Source of the DNA: Tolypothrix bouteillei VB521301
Lineage (GTDB): Bacteria; Cyanobacteriota; Cyanobacteriia; Cyanobacteriales; Nostocaceae
Length of the DNA: 64,000 nucleotides
Direction: 5' to 3'
NCBI RefSeq assembly: GCF_000760695.4
Contig: NZ_JHEG04000001.1
Location: 9,430,341-9,494,340 of the forward strand
Shown one piece after another: positions 17,673-27,011 of this stretch. The notes beneath the pieces are model-generated. The model saw only the letters and a program-made list of their open reading frames with translations. It was not told where the DNA came from and ran no database searches. The position numbers and the translations under genes are program-made. The stretch's first letter is position 1. Each line of letters opens with the position of its first letter.

Positions 17673-17750
17673 ACATTTTGCAACAGCAAAATAAACGCAC
17701 TTTCAATCGGTGCGCTGTTAAGACGGTGAACAGCCGATTTAATCGCAATC

Positions 17751-18362
17751 CTAAAAAATCTTCTGCTCTAAACGTTCAAAATCTCGCTGCACCTCAATCC
17801 ACAAAGTTCTGTTATTGGGATCGGTCTTTAGAGCTTTTTTGAGATAAATCCTAGCTTTCAAGGGTTGGTTATCTGCAATGAGCGATCGCCCCCAAAGTTG
17901 ATATGCAATAGCTTGCCATTGGCGGACTTCTGCATCATCAGGGAGACGCTGAGCCAGTGCTTCCGCCAGAGCTGTCGCTTGCGGGAAACGCTTTTGCTTC
18001 AAAAACTGTTGCAATTGCTCGTAAGTACGCCACTTCAACCGCCTTTCTATTTCCACAACATTAGGCGGTTTTGGTTTGGGTTTTGGTTTTTCCTTCTTTG
18101 GAGGTTCCGGACGCGAAGAAGTTTCCTGACGTTCAACAGTTTGTGACTGAGTTCCTTGTCGAAATGTGTTTTCTTGAGGAACTACCTGCAACAGGAGTTT
18201 ATATGCCTCAGTTACGGCAATAAACTTTTCTTTCGCTTTTTTGTCATCTGGGTTGATATCAGGATGATACAGCTGCGCCAAGCGACGGTATGACAATTTG
18301 ATGTCGGAAAACGAGGCTCCCGACCTGAGACCTAATAAACGGTAGCAATCTCCTAGATCCAT
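17751..18362 (-). CDS. J-domain (DnaJ-like) protein with TPR-like tail
   Basis: 203 residues. The N-terminal J domain (about 3-62) has the HPD motif at 33-35 needed to stimulate DnaK ATPase. A Pro/Lys-rich linker (KKEKPKPKPKPP) separates it from a C-terminal helical region with TPR-like repeats (QATALAEALAQRLPDD, AYQLWGRSLIADNQPLKAR). It lacks the Gly/Phe and zinc-finger regions of true DnaJ, so it is a specialised co-chaperone whose tail probably binds a client. Located downstream of clpR-clpP3 on the same strand but 243 bp away, across a repeat-rich gap. Confidence 0.85.
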   Translation of the reverse strand: MDLGDCYRLLGLRSGASFSDIKLSYRRLAQLYHPDINPDDKKAKEKFIAVTEAYKLLLQVVPQENTFRQGTQSQTVERQETSSRPEPPKKEKPKPKPKPPNVVEIERRLKWRTYEQLQQFLKQKRFPQATALAEALAQRLPDDAEVRQWQAIAYQLWGRSLIADNQPLKARIYLKKALKTDPNNRTLWIEVQRDFERLEQKIF

Positions 18363-18481
18363 CTGAGCTATCAGCGTGAGACGAATATCAGCTATTAGCT
18401 TAAAGCCTAAGCGTGAAGTTTTTATGATGATAATGACTCAATTTCTGGTTTAAAGTCCATAATTTACATTTTTGTTAATAG

Positions 18482-18600
18482 AGAACTGGGGATTGGGGAT
18501 ACGTGGATTAGAGATTGGGCATTGGAGAATCGGTTACTCATACTTCTCCCTGTCCCCTTGTCCCTCTTCTCTCCCTTTTCCCCATTCTCCAATCCCCACC
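18482..18600. repeat. GGGATTGG-type dispersed repeats with inverted arms
   Basis: Starts with repeats of GGGGATTGG and ends with CCAATCCCC, flanking a CT-rich stretch. The arms could form a hairpin beyond clpP3. Similar G- or C-rich short repeats occur at 20095-20190 and 34030-34090. Confidence 0.55.
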
Positions 18601-18605
18601 ACGCG

Positions 18606-19196
18606 CTACCGTTCTTCAATGACACGGTCAATCAAACCGTATTCCTTCGCTTCTTGAGCTGACATCCAGTAGTCGCGGTCGGTATCTTTTTGAATTTTCT
18701 CTATAGGTTGACCCGTGCGAGCTGCTAACATTTCATTGAGTTGCTGCCGCATTCTAAGAATTTGCTTAGCTTCAATTTCAATATCAGTAGCTTGACCCTG
18801 AGCACCGCCAAGAGGTTGGTGAATGAGAATTCGAGTATTGGGCAAAGCCAGACGTTTGCCCTTTGTTCCTGCAGCTAAGAGGAACGATCCCATGGAAGCT
18901 GCCATACCTACGCAAATTGTTACAACATTTGCTTTGATATGCTGCATTGTATCGTAGATAGCAAGCCCTGCTGTCACTGAACCACCAGGGGAGTTGATGT
19001 AAATACTAATATCCTTAGTTGGATCGTCAGAATCCATGTAAAGCAGTCTGGCGATAATAGCATTAGCCATACCATCGGTGACTTCTCCACTGAGGAAAAT
19101 GATTCGTTCCAAGGCAAGGCGTTCGTAAATATTAATCCACTGGGTATAAGGTTCCCCAGGAAAACGATAAGGGACTCTAGGAACACCAATCGGCAT
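18606..19196 (-). CDS. clpP: ATP-dependent Clp protease catalytic subunit (ClpP3 type)
   Basis: A 196-residue ClpP with the complete serine-protease triad S101 (AASMGS), H126 (LIHQPLGG) and D175 (DTDRD). It forms tetradecameric peptidase rings fed by ClpC-type unfoldases. It lies 97 bp downstream of clpR on the same strand. In cyanobacteria ClpP3 and the inactive ClpR form a mixed ring, and the two are commonly co-transcribed; gene order here fits that. Start [10 protein letters not shown] is the usual short N-terminus for this paralogue. Confidence 0.95.
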   Translation of the reverse strand: MPIGVPRVPYRFPGEPYTQWINIYERLALERIIFLSGEVTDGMANAIIARLLYMDSDDPTKDISIYINSPGGSVTAGLAIYDTMQHIKANVVTICVGMAASMGSFLLAAGTKGKRLALPNTRILIHQPLGGAQGQATDIEIEAKQILRMRQQLNEMLAARTGQPIEKIQKDTDRDYWMSAQEAKEYGLIDRVIEER

Positions 19197-19293
19197 AATA
19201 GTTCAAAATTCTCGTATTCAAAGTTTAAGCTGGAAGAAACACTGCGATAAGCCGGAGGCTTAACGGAGTACAGCCGTATCGCAACTTACCTAT

Positions 19294-19998
19294 TTAAGAT
19301 TTAACAGGAAGGGCAGCCGACACAACTTGAGGAAGTTCTTTTGTACTTTCTAATACCCGGTCAATCAAGCCGTATTCTTTAGCTTCTTGAGGAGTCATAT
19401 AGTACATGCGATCCATATCTTTAGAAATTTTTTCAGGAGGTTGTCCCGTATTCTTAGAGAGAATTGACAGGATCATTTGCTTGTTGGTGAGCACCTCTTG
19501 TGCTTGGATTTGAATGTCTGTTGCTTGACCGTAACCAGTGCGGCGTTTTGCCTGGTGCAAGACAATTGACCCATTGGGGAGACTTGCACGGTAACCCTTG
19601 GTTCCTGCAGATAGGATCATAGCTGCCGTACCCATTGCCTGACCAATACAGATGGTGTGGACGGGTGGCTTAATGTAGTTCAGGGTATCGCAAATAGCAA
19701 ATGCTTCCGTTTCAGCACCAATTGCATCTCCGGTGTACCAAGAAGTACCCGTAGAGTTGATGTAAATATAAATTGGCTTTTCCGGATCGTCGTACTGTAG
19801 GTAGAGAAGCTGAGCAATGATCAGTTCCGTTACGTCTACTCCCAGTTGCTGTTTATACTCATCCGGTGAAACCAAAGGCAGTCCCAAGTAAATGATCCGT
19901 TCCTTCAACATGAGCGAAGGTAAATCGGGTGGCGGAGATCGGTAGAAGCTGTCGCCATAATATGGGGCTTGAACAGCCTTGATGGGGGAGGTTTCCAT
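19294..19998 (-). CDS. clpR: Non-catalytic Clp protease subunit ClpR
   Basis: A 234-residue ClpP homologue. Aligning GQAMGTAAMIL with [11 protein letters not shown] of the neighbouring ClpP puts Gly123 in the place of the catalytic Ser, and KDMDRMYY puts Met198 in the place of the catalytic Asp; only H148 remains. It also has a small insertion near the active-site helix (HQAKRRTGYG). It is therefore a structural subunit of the ClpP3/R ring. First gene of the clpR-clpP3 operon. Confidence 0.93.
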   Translation of the reverse strand: METSPIKAVQAPYYGDSFYRSPPPDLPSLMLKERIIYLGLPLVSPDEYKQQLGVDVTELIIAQLLYLQYDDPEKPIYIYINSTGTSWYTGDAIGAETEAFAICDTLNYIKPPVHTICIGQAMGTAAMILSAGTKGYRASLPNGSIVLHQAKRRTGYGQATDIQIQAQEVLTNKQMILSILSKNTGQPPEKISKDMDRMYYMTPQEAKEYGLIDRVLESTKELPQVVSAALPVKS

Positions 19999-19999
19999 A

Positions 20000-20309
20000 G
20001 CAACTGTTGCTCAATTAATTCCGTTAACTGTACTACATCCTAGCGCGATGCTAGCTCTATTGGGGGTGTGGATTTCTCTCTAGGGGATTAGGGCATGGGG
20101 ACAAGGGAGACAAGGGGGACAAGGGAGACAAGGGGAAAGTACTCATAACTTAATCTTTAATTCCCAATCGCCAGTCCCCAGTTCTAAGTCCCTAATAACT
20201 TATGAAGCGATTGTTAAAGTTCTTGTCACAAAGATTTTCCGAAGAACAGAAATGGCGGTTTGAAGTTATCTATAAATAAGTATAACCCGTGTGAAACGTT
20301 TGGGGGATT
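20000..20309. other. Divergent intergenic region between clpR and the VWA gene
   Basis: Holds the promoters of two diverging units. Contains tandem GACAAGGGAGACAAGGGG-type units at about 20099-20135 and low-complexity CCCAGTCCC sequence near 20160-20190. No gene seen. Confidence 0.6.
20099..20135. repeat. GACAAGGG(A/G) short tandem repeat
   Basis: Four near-identical 9-bp units of GACAAGGGA/G. Short purine-rich tandem repeats of this sort recur between genes in this window. Confidence 0.7.
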
Positions 20310-21557
20310 ATGAAGGTTAGCTTGCAGCCAGCTCTCAATGATGGCAATTTAGATGCAAATCAATCTAATAGTCAACGTCAGTTGGCAATTTCCATTTCTG
20401 CAAAGCCAGAAATGATGGATCGTAACGTCCCTCTGAATTTATGCCTGATTCTCGACCACAGTGGTTCTATGAGTGGACGACCACTGGAAATTGTCAAAAA
20501 AGCAGCAATCCGCTTAGTTGACAGACTCAGTCCTGGCGATCGCCTCAGTGTTGTTGTTTTCGATCACCGCGCCAAAGTTCTAGTTTCCAATCAATTACTG
20601 GAAAATCCAGAACGTGTTAAGCAACAAATTAACCGTCTTGCTGCTGATGGCGGAACTGCAATTGATGAGGGGTTGCGTTTGGGTATAGAGGAACTGGCAA
20701 AAGGAAAAAAAGAAACTATTTCCCAAGCCTTCTTGTTAACTGACGGTGAAAACGAACACGGTGACAACAACCGTTGTTTAAAATTTGCCCAATTGGCTGC
20801 AGGCTATAGTTTAACTTTGAACACCTTAGGATTCGGTGATAATTGGAACCAAGATGTTCTGGAAAAAATTGCTGATGCTGGTGGTGGAACTTTATCTTAC
20901 ATCCAGCAACCGGAACAGGTCGTAGATGAGTTTGGTCGTTTGTTTACCCGCATTCAAACTGTGGGATTGACCAATGCTTACTTGCTTTTCTCACTCGTAC
21001 CTAATGTGCGTCTTGCAGAACTAAAACCTGTCGCCCAAGTCGCCCCAGACACCATTGAATTGCCAGTACAACTGGAAATGGATGGACGGTTTTCCGTGCG
21101 TTTGGGCGATTTGATGAAGGATTCAGAGCGCGTTGTGCTAGCAAATATTTATTTGGGACAGTTACCAGAAGGTAGGCAAACCATCGCTAAAGTTCAGGTT
21201 CGCTACGACGATCCAGCTCAGGACAAAACAGGATTGCTCTCAGAAACAATTCCTGTTGAGGCAAATATTGTTCGTTCCTACCAACCGGCTGCTGATGCTC
21301 AAGTACAGCAACATATTTTGGCACTTGCTAAGTATCGACAAACACAACTTGCAGAGGCAAAATTGCAACAAGGCGATCGCGCTGGCGCTGCTACGATGTT
21401 GCAAACTGCTGCTAAAACTGCCCTGCAAATGGGCGATACTGGCGCTGCGACTGTCTTGCAAACCTCTGCTACTCGCCTGCAAGCAGGAGAAGAGTTATCA
21501 GAGAGCGATCGTAAGAAAACCCGGATTGTTTCTAAGACTGTTTTGCAAGATTCTTAG
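20310..21557 (+). CDS. VWA-domain protein
   Basis: A 415-residue protein with a von Willebrand factor A domain (about 41-215) in which the MIDAS metal site is complete: D49-x-S51-x-S53 in DHSGSMSG, a Thr in GGTAIDEG, and the Asp in LLTDGEN. The C-terminal part has a beta-rich region and then an Ala/Gln-rich helical tail with repeats (AAKTALQMGDTGAATVLQ). No signal peptide. Such proteins usually mediate metal-dependent protein contacts; partners are not evident here. Intrinsically soluble; role unassigned. Confidence 0.85.
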   Translation: MKVSLQPALNDGNLDANQSNSQRQLAISISAKPEMMDRNVPLNLCLILDHSGSMSGRPLEIVKKAAIRLVDRLSPGDRLSVVVFDHRAKVLVSNQLLENPERVKQQINRLAADGGTAIDEGLRLGIEELAKGKKETISQAFLLTDGENEHGDNNRCLKFAQLAAGYSLTLNTLGFGDNWNQDVLEKIADAGGGTLSYIQQPEQVVDEFGRLFTRIQTVGLTNAYLLFSLVPNVRLAELKPVAQVAPDTIELPVQLEMDGRFSVRLGDLMKDSERVVLANIYLGQLPEGRQTIAKVQVRYDDPAQDKTGLLSETIPVEANIVRSYQPAADAQVQQHILALAKYRQTQLAEAKLQQGDRAGAATMLQTAAKTALQMGDTGAATVLQTSATRLQAGEELSESDRKKTRIVSKTVLQDS

Positions 21558-21662
21558 TTTGTGGGTAGGGGAGTTTGCGGTTTAAAATCCTTGAAAGTTG
21601 TATCGACCTCTTTCCCAGGCTCCACCTGGGAAAGCCTAGCCTCTTCTCTAACCCCAAAAATT

Positions 21663-22052
21663 ATGAAAACAACTGGAATTCATCATGTGGCAATTATCTG
21701 TTCGGATTACGAGCGCTCCAAAAAGTTTTATGTAGAAGTTTTAGGTTTTTCTATTATTAAAGAAACCTTTCGGACTCATAGAAATTCTTATAAGTTAGAT
21801 TTACGAGTTGGAGAACACGACCAGATCGAGCTATTTTCGTTTCCATCACCCCCCAAAAGAACCAGTACTCCCGAAGCTTGTGGTTTAAGACATTTAGCTT
21901 TTCAAGTAGATAATATTGAACAAACTGTTAGTGATTTAATCTCTCAAGGAATAGAAGTAGAAGACATCAGAATTGATGAAATAACGGGCAAAAAGTTTAC
22001 TTTTTTCAAAGACCCCGATGATTTGCCCTTAGAAATTTATGAAAATGAGTAG
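21663..22052 (+). CDS. VOC-superfamily (glyoxalase-like) protein
   Basis: 130 residues of a single vicinal-oxygen-chelate domain with paired beta-alpha-beta-beta-beta units. It starts MKTTGIHHVAIICSDYERS; possible metal ligands are His in GIHHVAI, Glu in QIELF, His in LRHLAF and Glu in LEIYENE, the standard 2-His-2-Glu arrangement. It resembles small YaeR/GloA2-type proteins of unknown substrate. The frame is open to 21561, but the ATG at 21663 starts the domain and is preferred. It lies 105 bp after the VWA gene. Confidence 0.8.
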   Translation: MKTTGIHHVAIICSDYERSKKFYVEVLGFSIIKETFRTHRNSYKLDLRVGEHDQIELFSFPSPPKRTSTPEACGLRHLAFQVDNIEQTVSDLISQGIEVEDIRIDEITGKKFTFFKDPDDLPLEIYENE

Positions 22053-22148
22053 GTTGGATCGAGGAACGAAACCCAACAATAAGGATTCAATGTTAGATTC
22101 TAAATCCATTGACGCGCTATAACGTTACTACAAAGCAAAACCAACGTG

Positions 22149-23267
22149 CTAGCTATTATTTAGGGCAAAAATTAGAGGAAGTCTAACACTTGTGCGTCTA
22201 AGCTCTTTATACCTGAGAAATTCGGCAGAATTTTCTTCATACAAACTAGCGATCGCCTTAAATATTTTCCGTCCGGGTTGAGAATTAGCTTCTAAAACAA
22301 GAGGTCCTCGATCCAAAGTCAATAAAATATCAAAACCAACTTCAGCAAAATTACCAAATTTTGCATGAAGTTTGTAGGAGCATTCCAAACACATATCTGT
22401 TATCCTAACAATTTCTGAATCAATACTCTTACCGTAATATTTTTGATAAAATTCCCTCAATTCGTAAATCGACAGGGCTTTGCCATCACCATTTATATTT
22501 GTAATCCAAGAATTTTTGCTACCAATTCTTACCCCCATACCTGTTACTTGATAATTTGCATTGCCAGAGTTTTGAACAATTACTCTGACATCAAAATGAG
22601 AATTCTCTAACTCAACCACCTTTGCTTTTGGCTGGAGCAAACAAGAGGTTGAATTGAATTGTGTTTTCAGCGTTTCTAATAAGTGTTTTCTTTGAATCAC
22701 CCTACAACTTTCGGTCATTAAATATAATGATTCTTGATTGTCTTGGCTCTGCTTAACAATAGCAATATCCTTTCCTCCATGACCCTTAATAGGCTTTATG
22801 TATATACAGTTACTGTATGTTAAAAAACTGTCTACCACTTCTTCAGAAGCATCTTTGATAAGAACAGATTGAATTGTAGGAATATTGTTTTCCAGTAAAA
22901 AATTATAAAATTTAAATTTATCTTGTAGTAAAAAAACTAGCTCGAAAGGAATTAATAAATTAAAATTATTTTGTCTTAAAAAGTATTGAAAATCACCAAT
23001 AAATTTTTTCTCATTAGCCTGAGAAATAAATCTATAATAGAGAAGATTGGGGATAATTTGTCTGTTAGCAACCCAAGCACCGTCACAAAAGCGATACCCG
23101 TTAATTTCCAATCTTCCTGGCTGCCAAGCCAAGGGAGAAAATACTACCAATTCGATTGCAAGATTCTGAGCTTCTATTGCCATCTCTTGCAAGAAAGGGG
23201 TTCTTGCTCCAAAAAGAGCAGTATTTCCATGGTACTCTCTAGCTATAACACCAATTGTTTTTTTCAT
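22149..23267 (-). CDS. YheC/YheD-type ATP-grasp protein
   Basis: A 372-residue protein resembling the YheC/YheD family first known from endospore coats of Firmicutes. The N-terminal third (GVIAREYHGNTALFGARTPFL) is the YheC/D recognition region. The rest is an ATP-grasp fold with the nucleotide-binding lysine region IYIKPIKGHGGKDI and metal ligands near VGFDILLT and LVLEANSQPGRK. Family members are expected to make an ATP-dependent carboxylate-amine (peptide-like) bond, but substrates are unknown. It is AT-richer than its neighbours and stands alone, so transfer is possible. Other possibilities are glutathione-synthetase-like or RimK-like ligases. Confidence 0.75.
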   Translation of the reverse strand: MKKTIGVIAREYHGNTALFGARTPFLQEMAIEAQNLAIELVVFSPLAWQPGRLEINGYRFCDGAWVANRQIIPNLLYYRFISQANEKKFIGDFQYFLRQNNFNLLIPFELVFLLQDKFKFYNFLLENNIPTIQSVLIKDASEEVVDSFLTYSNCIYIKPIKGHGGKDIAIVKQSQDNQESLYLMTESCRVIQRKHLLETLKTQFNSTSCLLQPKAKVVELENSHFDVRVIVQNSGNANYQVTGMGVRIGSKNSWITNINGDGKALSIYELREFYQKYYGKSIDSEIVRITDMCLECSYKLHAKFGNFAEVGFDILLTLDRGPLVLEANSQPGRKIFKAIASLYEENSAEFLRYKELRRTSVRLPLIFALNNS

Positions 23268-23302
23268 AATTTAGATAAAGACTGAAACCAAAAATATTTG
23301 GT

Positions 23303-23485
23303 TCAATTTTTCTTCTTTGCTTTCCACGTTCCTCCATAGACGTAAAATGGGTTATCTTGACTTACTTTTTCCCAACAATGAGAACAAACAAAAACCCATT
23401 GTCCATCCTCTTCATATTTCACCCGATAAAGAACCGATGCGGTTAATCCACATCGGCTGCAAAGTTTAACTCTAATTCTTGTCAT
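23303..23485 (-). CDS. Small zinc-ribbon-like protein
   Basis: 60 residues from MTRIRVKLCSRCG. Two CxxC pairs (CSRCG and CSHCW) separated by about 25 residues suggest a zinc ribbon. The ATG at 23485 begins 8 bp after the stop of the PIN-TRAM gene, so the two are probably translated from one message; the frame is open a further 13 residues upstream into that gene. The basic tail (KAKKKN) could bind nucleic acid. No named function. Confidence 0.7.
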   Translation of the reverse strand: MTRIRVKLCSRCGLTASVLYRVKYEEDGQWVFVCSHCWEKVSQDNPFYVYGGTWKAKKKN

Positions 23486-23492
23486 CTTGATG

Positions 23493-24569
23493 TCATGCGA
23501 TCGCAGAAGCTTGTGGTTTGGCAAAAATCATCCTTCCTGCAGAAGTTTGCAAAGCACTTGTGACAACTACCCGGATTTCGCCTCCTACATAACCGCTTCC
23601 TTCTTCAACCACAACCATTGTGCCATCATCAAGATAGCCAATGCCTTGGCTTGGTTCTTTCCCTTCTTTAAGTACCTTAATGTCAATATTATCACCAGGT
23701 AAGTAAGTGGGACGAACTGCGTTCACTAAGTCATTCACATTGAGTACCGGAACTTTCTGTACGCTAGCCACTTTTGATAAGTTGTAATCATTAGTCAGTA
23801 ACGTACCGTTAATTTCTTGAGCAAATCGAACTAACTTCGCATCAACAGTTGTAATGTCTTCATAATCAGTGAGGTTAATTACGATGCGCTCTGGGTAAGT
23901 CCCTTTGATTCTGTTAAGAATTTCCAGTCCCCGTCTTCCCCTGACTCGCTTTTGGTCTTTACTCGCATCAGCGACTTGCTGCAATTCTTGCAGGACAAAC
24001 TGGGGTACGAGCAACTGTCCTTCTAAAAACCCAGTTTCCAGCAGTGATTCAATACGACCGTCTATAATACAGCTAGTATCTAAAACTTTAGTACTGGCTG
24101 GTTTCAAAGTCCCTTCCGCAATCATTGTCTCTACGGTATTGGGACTGATTAGGCGCAACAGCCCCCGTCCGTGGGAGTCCGCTAAATTCATGCCCGTATA
24201 TGACAGAACTATACTACCTACAACAGCGACCAAAGGTTTAATAAAGCTAAAATCCGCTGGAATTGGTAGTAAAAACAACGGAGCAAGCATCAAGTTAGCT
24301 ATCAGAAGCCCGACAACCAAGCCAATGGCACGAGTTAGAATTACATCAAATGGTAATTCCCGGACTTGTGTTTCCAAGCGTCGGTATCCTGTCTGGAACC
24401 TTAATCCTACTGCACCGCCAATGATAGCAGTGAAAGCAGCAAAGACTAAGCGTAAAGCTTCTTGGTTGCTAACATTAGCCAGAACTCCTCTTGGGAAGAG
24501 GTCTATACTGTAGTAACCTATGCCCGTTGCTGCCAGGACAAATGAGAAAATAATAATTGCATCAACCAT
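23493..24569 (-). CDS. Membrane-anchored PIN-TRAM domain protein
   Basis: A 358-residue protein of the YacL type. The N-terminus has about four hydrophobic segments (residues 3-23, 40-60, 78-105 and 110-130), followed by a PIN nuclease-like domain (about 160-280) with acidic residues in LDTSCIIDGRI and TNDYNLSKVA, and a C-terminal TRAM RNA-binding domain (about 285-345). It is predicted to be an RNase tethered to the membrane; natural targets are unknown. It is first in a short operon with the zinc-ribbon protein. Confidence 0.88.
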   Translation of the reverse strand: MVDAIIIFSFVLAATGIGYYSIDLFPRGVLANVSNQEALRLVFAAFTAIIGGAVGLRFQTGYRRLETQVRELPFDVILTRAIGLVVGLLIANLMLAPLFLLPIPADFSFIKPLVAVVGSIVLSYTGMNLADSHGRGLLRLISPNTVETMIAEGTLKPASTKVLDTSCIIDGRIESLLETGFLEGQLLVPQFVLQELQQVADASKDQKRVRGRRGLEILNRIKGTYPERIVINLTDYEDITTVDAKLVRFAQEINGTLLTNDYNLSKVASVQKVPVLNVNDLVNAVRPTYLPGDNIDIKVLKEGKEPSQGIGYLDDGTMVVVEEGSGYVGGEIRVVVTSALQTSAGRMIFAKPQASAIA

Positions 24570-24932
24570 GATTGTGTTGTTTTCCTGGAACTGTGTTAAC
24601 CGAGCAAATAAGGTATTTTTTATTTCCTCGGTAAGATAGATTTAGACATAAGCATAAAGTGTGAAGTATGACGTATAAAGTGAAATCCCTTTATGAATTT
24701 ATCCAGGAGATTGTCCCCCTTCTAGAATGTGTATAAAATTTTTTCATCCTTTATCCCTCATCCTTCATACTTTCTAAGAGTTTTGTCTGACAAGATATGC
24801 ACTCATTATAACCAAAGAGTTTTATGCTTTATCTTTTTCATCTTTTTGTTGTAAAACGATAAAAAAATCCAAAAAACAGAGTAATTTTCATTATTTGTAA
24901 CCCTTCGATTAATAATTTAAATCTTTATTAAA
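24570..24932. other. Divergent intergenic region between PIN-TRAM and hemW
   Basis: Contains imperfect inverted stretches (GAAGTATGACGTATAAAGTG near 24663 and TCCTTCATACTTTC near 24760) that may fold, plus AT-rich sequence. No gene recognised. Confidence 0.5.
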
Positions 24933-26108
24933 ATGGATTATCCAGTCAACGCGATCGGCTCTCCTTCCTCTGCTTATGTTCACATTCCCTTCTGCAGGCG
25001 GCGATGCTTCTACTGCGATTTTCCCGTATCAGTGGTCGGAGATCGCTTGCGGGGTGAAACATCGGGCACTATTTCTCAGTACGTTAGCGCTTTGTGTCAT
25101 GAAATCACCATCACACCTACTTTCTGTCAACCATTGCAAACAATTTTTTTTGGTGGCGGTACTCCCTCCCTTCTCTCTATAGAACAGTTAGAAACAATAT
25201 TGACGGCGTTAGATAAACAGTTTGGTATATCGCCTGATGCAGAAATTTCCATGGAAATGGACCCAGGCACTTTTGACTTAGCCCATATACAAGGCTACCG
25301 TGCAGCAGGCACAAACCGGATCAGTTTGGGCGTGCAAGCTTTTCAGGATGATTTATTGAAAGCGAGTGGGCGATCGCACGCCGTCTCAGACATTTTCGCA
25401 GCCGTGGATTTAATCCGACTAGTCGCGGTTCCCGAATTCAGCATAGATTTAATATCGGGATTGCCGCATCAAACTTTAGATAGGTGGGAAGAATCTTTAG
25501 AAAAAGCGATCGCCCTATCACCCACGCATATATCTATTTATGACTTGACAATTGAGCCACAAACTCCTTTTGGGCGGTATTACAAACCTGGGGATCGACC
25601 TTTACCAACAGATGAAACAACAGTGGAAATGTATCGCATAGCACAGAAATTTTTAAAAAATTCAGGTTACGAACATTATGAAATTTCTAACTACGCCCGA
25701 CCGGGACATCAATGCCGCCACAATCGAGTTTACTGGGAGAACCGCCCTTATTATGGCTTTGGGATGGGTGCAGCAAGTTATATTGGTGGAAAACGCTTCA
25801 ACCGCCCTCGTACCACCAAGGAATATTATGGGTGGGTGCAAAATGGAGCGATTGTAGATTGTGATGTGACACCACCAGATGAAATTTTATTAGAAACTTT
25901 AATGTTAGGGTTGAGGTTGGCAGAAGGAGTCAGCTTAGCTGCTTTGGCAGAACGTTTCGGCAAAGACAAGGTAAAAGAGATAGAGCAGCGTTGTGCAACT
26001 TATTATGAGAAAGGTTGGGTAGAAGTTGTCGGTGGAAGGTTGCGACTCACCGACCCAGAAGGTTTTTTATTCTCTAATGTAGTCTTAGCAGAATTATTCA
26101 GGGGGTAG
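24933..26108 (+). CDS. hemW: Radical SAM HemW (heme chaperone / CPO-III-like)
   Basis: A 391-residue radical SAM protein. The N-terminal YVHIPFCRRRCFYCDF holds the Cx3Cx2C cluster ligands C21, C25 and C28, followed by FFGGGTPSLL and the C-terminal HemN-like domain (GMGAASYIGGKRF). HemW-type proteins bind heme and are thought to pass it to apoproteins; they lack the extra N-terminal features of true oxygen-independent coproporphyrinogen III oxidase HemN. Monocistronic, followed by a repeat cassette. Confidence 0.92.
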   Translation: MDYPVNAIGSPSSAYVHIPFCRRRCFYCDFPVSVVGDRLRGETSGTISQYVSALCHEITITPTFCQPLQTIFFGGGTPSLLSIEQLETILTALDKQFGISPDAEISMEMDPGTFDLAHIQGYRAAGTNRISLGVQAFQDDLLKASGRSHAVSDIFAAVDLIRLVAVPEFSIDLISGLPHQTLDRWEESLEKAIALSPTHISIYDLTIEPQTPFGRYYKPGDRPLPTDETTVEMYRIAQKFLKNSGYEHYEISNYARPGHQCRHNRVYWENRPYYGFGMGAASYIGGKRFNRPRTTKEYYGWVQNGAIVDCDVTPPDEILLETLMLGLRLAEGVSLAALAERFGKDKVKEIEQRCATYYEKGWVEVVGGRLRLTDPEGFLFSNVVLAELFRG

Positions 26109-26112
26109 GGAG

Positions 26113-26271
26113 TAGCAATTAGCAATTAGCCATTAGCCATTAGCCCTATCTCTTTACGGAGACGCTATGTGCAAGGCACACGCTTCGCGAACGCGAACGG
26201 GTTCGCCAGTTCCCAGGGCGCGGGAAACCCGCCTACAGGACTGGACTTACCATTAGCCATTAGCAATTAGC
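26113..26271. repeat. Heptamer-flanked repeat cassette, copy 1
   Basis: ATTAGCC/ATTAGCA heptamers at 26113-26143 and 26250-26271 bracket a core with CCCTATCTCTTTACGGAGA and GGGCGCGGGAAACCCGCCTA. The same core blocks and heptamers recur at 40829-41070. Confidence 0.85.
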
Positions 26272-26342
26272 GCGTTGATAACTCATAGACCTATGTCAAA
26301 ATGAAAGTGATACAGTCAAGTCGGAAGGATTGACTCCAAGCA

Positions 26343-27011
26343 ATGGCAGAAGAAACCAATCACAATCAAGCAGGAGAAGTTGCTCCCAGCACTGTCGATA
26401 AGCAAGCCCCCAGTGTCGCTGAAGAAAACGCTCCCAGCACTGATTCACCTGAAGCGACCAGCATTCCAACTGCCAACGCTCCAGACCCCAAAACGGCAAA
26501 CCCAGAAACTAATCCCAATGCGGCAAAATCCAAAACTGCGCCACCCAAACGGGAAAAGCCAGCGGATAAAGCTGCAGGGGATGCTGAGGAAAAACCTGCC
26601 GCAGCTGCTAAGGCTGGGGCAAAAAAAGAGAAAGCACCTGGTGTTGAAGATAAGCCCTTTGTAGAGTTTATACAGCAAGACTACTTGCCGGCTTTACAAA
26701 AAGCGATCGCAAAAGAAGGGGTACAAGATTTACAATTATCTTTTGCCAAACAGAAGCTTCCCATCATTGGCTATGAAAAAGCTGAAGACTGTTGGCAAAT
26801 AGCAGGTAGTTGGCAAAACGGGCTGCGCCAGTTTAACCTATATTTTCCTGAAGAAGACATTCAAGGGAAAAAAGCTTTTTCCTGTCATGAAGGGAAAAAG
26901 CCCAGTACTCTTGAATCTTTTCTTATAGACGAGCGCAAAATCACACTCGATCTTTTAGTGTTTGGTATTGTGCAGCGTTTGAACGGTCAAAAGTGGTTGG
27001 GAAGAAACTAG
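26343..27011 (+). CDS. DUF2996 protein
   Basis: 222 residues. The first about 100 are low-complexity, Ala/Pro/Lys/Glu-rich and probably disordered. The C-terminal about 115 residues (from DKPFVEFIQQDYLPALQ) form the DUF2996 domain, known from cyanobacteria, ending in IVQRLNGQKWLGRN. No catalytic motif or membrane segment. The stop codon overlaps that of the convergent TM2 gene by 4 bp. Function unknown. Confidence 0.8.
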   Translation: MAEETNHNQAGEVAPSTVDKQAPSVAEENAPSTDSPEATSIPTANAPDPKTANPETNPNAAKSKTAPPKREKPADKAAGDAEEKPAAAAKAGAKKEKAPGVEDKPFVEFIQQDYLPALQKAIAKEGVQDLQLSFAKQKLPIIGYEKAEDCWQIAGSWQNGLRQFNLYFPEEDIQGKKAFSCHEGKKPSTLESFLIDERKITLDLLVFGIVQRLNGQKWLGRN

